A stretch of DNA of 64,000 nucleotides from contig JAJXZT010000003.1 in the NCBI GenBank assembly GCA_021779935.1, forward strand, positions 1 through 64,000, written 5' to 3'. Shown piece after piece: positions 61,629-64,000 of the stretch; position 1 is the first letter of the stretch; each line of letters opens with the position of its first letter. The notes beneath the pieces are model-generated. The model saw only the letters and a list, made by a program, of their open reading frames with translations, was not told the DNA's origin and made no database searches. The DNA comes from Acidobacteriota bacterium. Its GTDB lineage: Bacteria > Acidobacteriota > Terriglobia > Terriglobales > Acidobacteriaceae. The position numbers and the translations under genes were made by a program.

Positions 61629-62879
61629 ATGAAGCGAATCAAGTACACCAAGTACGTCCCCGGCCTGGCTGACGAGCTCAGCATGGAGGACCTGCTCAGC
61701 GCGCTCTCTGACTACTTTCTCCAGAGCGGCTTTGAAAGCGAGTTCTCCAACTTCTACCAGTTGGGCGAGCGCGAGCAGACGCTCGACGCCTTGCGCGAAG
61801 CCATCCGCAATGCGCTGCTCAACGGCGATCTTTTCGACGAGGAGATGCGGCAACAGCTCGACCAGATGGAGTCCTCGGAAGAGATGGAGGAATTGATCGA
61901 CCAGATTATCCAGCGCATGGAGCGCGAGAATTACGTCTCCATCGCACCGCCGCACGATCCTGCGCAACGCTCCAGCGTGGAAGGACGGGTGGGAGAAAAT
62001 CAGGCCGAGGGCGAAGTCAAATTCGAAGTCACCGACAAAGCGCTCGACTTCCTCGGCTACCGCGCACTGCGCGATCTTCTCGGCTCGTTCGGCAAATCCA
62101 ACTTTGGACGCCACGACACGCGCGACCAGGCCACCGGCATTGAAGCCAGCGGCAGCAGCCGCACGTACGAGTTCGGCGACACGCTCAATCTCGACATCAC
62201 CGCCACGCTCTCCAGCGCCATCCAGCGCGAAGGGCTGAGCCTGCCGCTCAACATCGAGTACTCCGACCTTCAGGTGCACCAGTGCGAATACCAGTCATCG
62301 TGCGCCACCGTGCTCATGCTCGACTGCTCGCACTCCATGATCCTCTACGGCGAAGATCGCTTCACCCCGGCGAAGAAAGTCGCCATGGCGCTCTCGCAAC
62401 TCATCCGCACGCAGTACCCCGGCGACACGCTCAACCTCGTCCTCTTCCACGACTCCGCCGAAGAACTGCCGCTCTCGCAACTGGCACGCGTGCGCGTCGG
62501 ACCGTATTACACCAATACCCGCGAAGGACTCCGCCTCGCGCAACGCATCCTCGCCCGCCAGCGCAAGGACATGAAACAGATCGTGATGATCACCGACGGC
62601 AAACCCTCGGCGCTCACCCTCGAAGACGGACGCATCTACAAGAACGCCTTCGGCCTCGACCCGCTCGTCGTCAGCCAGACGCTCGAAGAGGTTTCGAAGT
62701 GCAAGCGCGCCGGCATCATGATCAATACCTTCATGCTCGCCTCGGATTACGGCCTGGTGCAGTTTGTGCAGAAAGTCACGGAGATGTGCCGCGGCAAGGC
62801 CTACTTCACCACGCCCTACACCCTCGGCGAATACCTGCTCATGGATTACATGTCGCGCAAGACAAAGACCGTGCACTAG
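61629..62879 (+). CDS. VWA-domain partner protein of the AAA+ ATPase
   Basis: The 416-residue protein has an acidic helical N terminus ([23 protein letters not shown]) and a C-terminal von Willebrand A domain with the MIDAS motif LDCSHSM (Asp-x-Ser-x-Ser, about residues 231-236), and TDGKPSAL. It matches ChlD/CoxE-like partners of MoxR ATPases. The start ATG 61629 follows GGGGCAATGCG; the upstream gene ends 18 bp before. Confidence 0.9.
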   Translation: MKRIKYTKYVPGLADELSMEDLLSALSDYFLQSGFESEFSNFYQLGEREQTLDALREAIRNALLNGDLFDEEMRQQLDQMESSEEMEELIDQIIQRMERENYVSIAPPHDPAQRSSVEGRVGENQAEGEVKFEVTDKALDFLGYRALRDLLGSFGKSNFGRHDTRDQATGIEASGSSRTYEFGDTLNLDITATLSSAIQREGLSLPLNIEYSDLQVHQCEYQSSCATVLMLDCSHSMILYGEDRFTPAKKVAMALSQLIRTQYPGDTLNLVLFHDSAEELPLSQLARVRVGPYYTNTREGLRLAQRILARQRKDMKQIVMITDGKPSALTLEDGRIYKNAFGLDPLVVSQTLEEVSKCKRAGIMINTFMLASDYGLVQFVQKVTEMCRGKAYFTTPYTLGEYLLMDYMSRKTKTVH

Positions 62880-62959
62880 CGCGAATCATCGTTGTTATAT
62901 GTGTCGGTGGAAGCGACGGACTTCAGGCCGTCGATTCGATGCAGGAACACAACACGCGA

Positions 62960-63775
62960 TTACTGCTTTTCTTTTCCGATCCTAGTCCGGATGAGCTCGA
63001 TCGCTTTCCTTGCGTGTTCCCGCTGAAGATATCGACCACTCGCACTATCGAAATTGCTATCCGTTTCTGCAATGTGCTCAAGTCGTGGGATATCGCTTGC
63101 GTCCCCGGCTTTCCCGAGTGCGCGCATGACCCAATCTCGCTTATAGGCATTCGGATCGGCCAAGGCATTTCGAATCGCGTTCAAAACCTCTGTGCGCGTC
63201 GCGTGGTCGAGAACTGTGTAGCTCCGGACTCCCTGTTGCCCAGCCTCCCGGTCACGTTCGATCATCGTCGCCAGCACATACGCTGCGTTCCCGCTTGTGA
63301 TGGGAGGATCGTGAGCAAGCATGCGAAGCAACCTTGGCGCCGCGCCTTTCTGATCCGCGAGCCAGGATGCTAACTCTGAATCCGGGTTGTAGAGCGATGC
63401 CGCGAGTGCCGACGTCGCCCGCGCGTCATGATACTGCTCGGCAATCGTCTCCAGCACCTGCGCGAGGTTGCCGATGTATCCGTCCGAATAACCTTCGCCC
63501 ATCGGCAGATCCACGAGTTTCGCGGGATCGGCCGTCCGAATATATATGTTCTCCTTCTCCTGTAGACCGATAAGAGCAGTTCGAACCTCACTTGACTGCA
63601 GCGCTCCCGGAATGTCCATGAGTTGAGAGAAGGCCGCTGCTCGGTCAGGCCAATGCGGGGACTTTAGTTTCTGAAGGAGTTGAGGGACTGCGCTCATGTC
63701 CTGTGAAAACGAGAGAGCGACGAAGCAGGAGACAAGCAGGACAAGGCTGATAGCCAATTTATATCTTAGCGTCAT
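62960..63775 (-). CDS. Exported HEAT-like repeat protein
   Basis: The 271-residue protein has a signal peptide (LAISLVLLVSCFVALSFS) and helical pairs resembling HEAT repeats (AVPQLLQKLKSPHWPDRAAAFSQLMDI, GNAAYVLATMIERDRE, DWVMRALGKAGDASDIPRLEHIA). No enzyme motif is seen. It converges on the VWA gene and is probably a periplasmic binding scaffold. Confidence 0.7.
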   Translation of the reverse strand: MTLRYKLAISLVLLVSCFVALSFSQDMSAVPQLLQKLKSPHWPDRAAAFSQLMDIPGALQSSEVRTALIGLQEKENIYIRTADPAKLVDLPMGEGYSDGYIGNLAQVLETIAEQYHDARATSALAASLYNPDSELASWLADQKGAAPRLLRMLAHDPPITSGNAAYVLATMIERDREAGQQGVRSYTVLDHATRTEVLNAIRNALADPNAYKRDWVMRALGKAGDASDIPRLEHIAETDSNFDSASGRYLQREHARKAIELIRTRIGKEKQ

Positions 63776-63850
63776 TTCTCTGGGCCGGTGACCCAACCTC
63801 TCGCAGGAAAATCTATCTTTCAATATAGGCACGAAGCGCTGAGCTTTTTG

Positions 63851-63895
63851 TGCCCTACCCTTCTCTCGCGCAGTTTGCGAGAGAGGGTGGGGTAG
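63851..63895. repeat. Long palindrome, family B-like
   Basis: CTACCC-TTCTCTCGC and GCGAGAGA-GGGTGGGGTAG flank a 7-base GCAGTTT loop. The outer CCCTACCC/GGGTGGGG frame resembles family B; the inner stem is different and longer. Confidence 0.8.
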
Positions 63896-63950
63896 TTGCT
63901 TTTGTCCACCAGTTCGACAATTCGTGCCTTCGAAGATTCCGCCATTCTAT

Positions 63951-63984
63951 CCAATCGTCAATCAGCAATCGTAAATCGACAATT
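63951..63984. repeat. Family E heptad repeat, inverted copy
   Basis: CCAATCGTCAATCAGCAATC and GTAAATCGACAATT form the reverse complement of the copy at 2090-2125. It is the last element in the window. Confidence 0.85.
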
Positions 63985-64000
63985 TTCTGCTTGATCCGTG

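Overview
The window is a stretch of GC-rich bacterial chromosome. Its gene complement, many exported proteins of unknown function, and intergenic gaps crowded with short-period tandem and palindromic repeats suggest an acidobacterium of the Terriglobia/Koribacter type. That placement is inference from style and protein flavour; no rRNA or tRNA gene was found to confirm it.

Layout. 1-0.7 kb: the cut end of an IS481-type transposase. 0.85-7.6 kb: a DAHP synthase, an MFS transporter, an ECF sigma/anti-sigma pair, shikimate kinase, an exported protein and an AI-2E family permease. 7.8-8.9 kb: galT. 9.2-14.9 kb: a lysine/diaminopimelate cluster (asd, lysC, dapB, dapA, a 56-residue zinc ribbon, dapD), separated by repeats. 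15-30 kb: dicarboxylate symporter, EcsC-like protein, RNase J, an FNR-type reductase, hydrolase, threonine dehydratase, exported protein, uppP, ftsK, two envelope proteins and a YjbQ protein. 30.5-38.5 kb: a TonB-like protein followed by a degenerate M48-like protease, OsmC, rho with an omega-like small protein upstream, asnA and uridine kinase. 38.5-43 kb: an IS200/REP-type transposase gene lacking the expected tyrosine, a ComM-like ATPase, thiolase, a CPBP protease and a 22-residue Lys/Ala peptide gene with a near-consensus promoter and its own terminator. 43-47 kb: rsmE and hrcA-grpE-dnaJ under a CIRCE element, with dnaJ apparently using a CTG start. 47.3-48.6 kb: small stress/envelope genes (BON, CsbD, membrane protein). 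48.7-50.6 kb: a complete BamHI-like restriction-modification system with a controller gene and two operators. 50.7-64 kb: mrp, a membrane sensor-like protein, cydAB with a CRP/FNR-type palindrome upstream, thioesterase, small proteins, an S41 protease, an SDR, a MoxR-type ATPase/VWA pair and a HEAT-like exported protein.

How the genes work together. The asd-lysC-dapB-dapA-dapD genes cover the aspartate branch as far as the succinylase step of diaminopimelate/lysine synthesis. uppP and ftsK add envelope and division functions. hrcA, grpE and dnaJ form a repressor-controlled chaperone operon. The restriction-modification module looks acquired: it is AT-richer than its surroundings and self-contained.

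The main unusual signals are the BamHI-like system with its dyad operators, the 22-residue histone-tail-like peptide gene, and a varied set of 7-10 bp period tandem repeats confined to gaps between genes, some of which supply the stop codon of the gene upstream.
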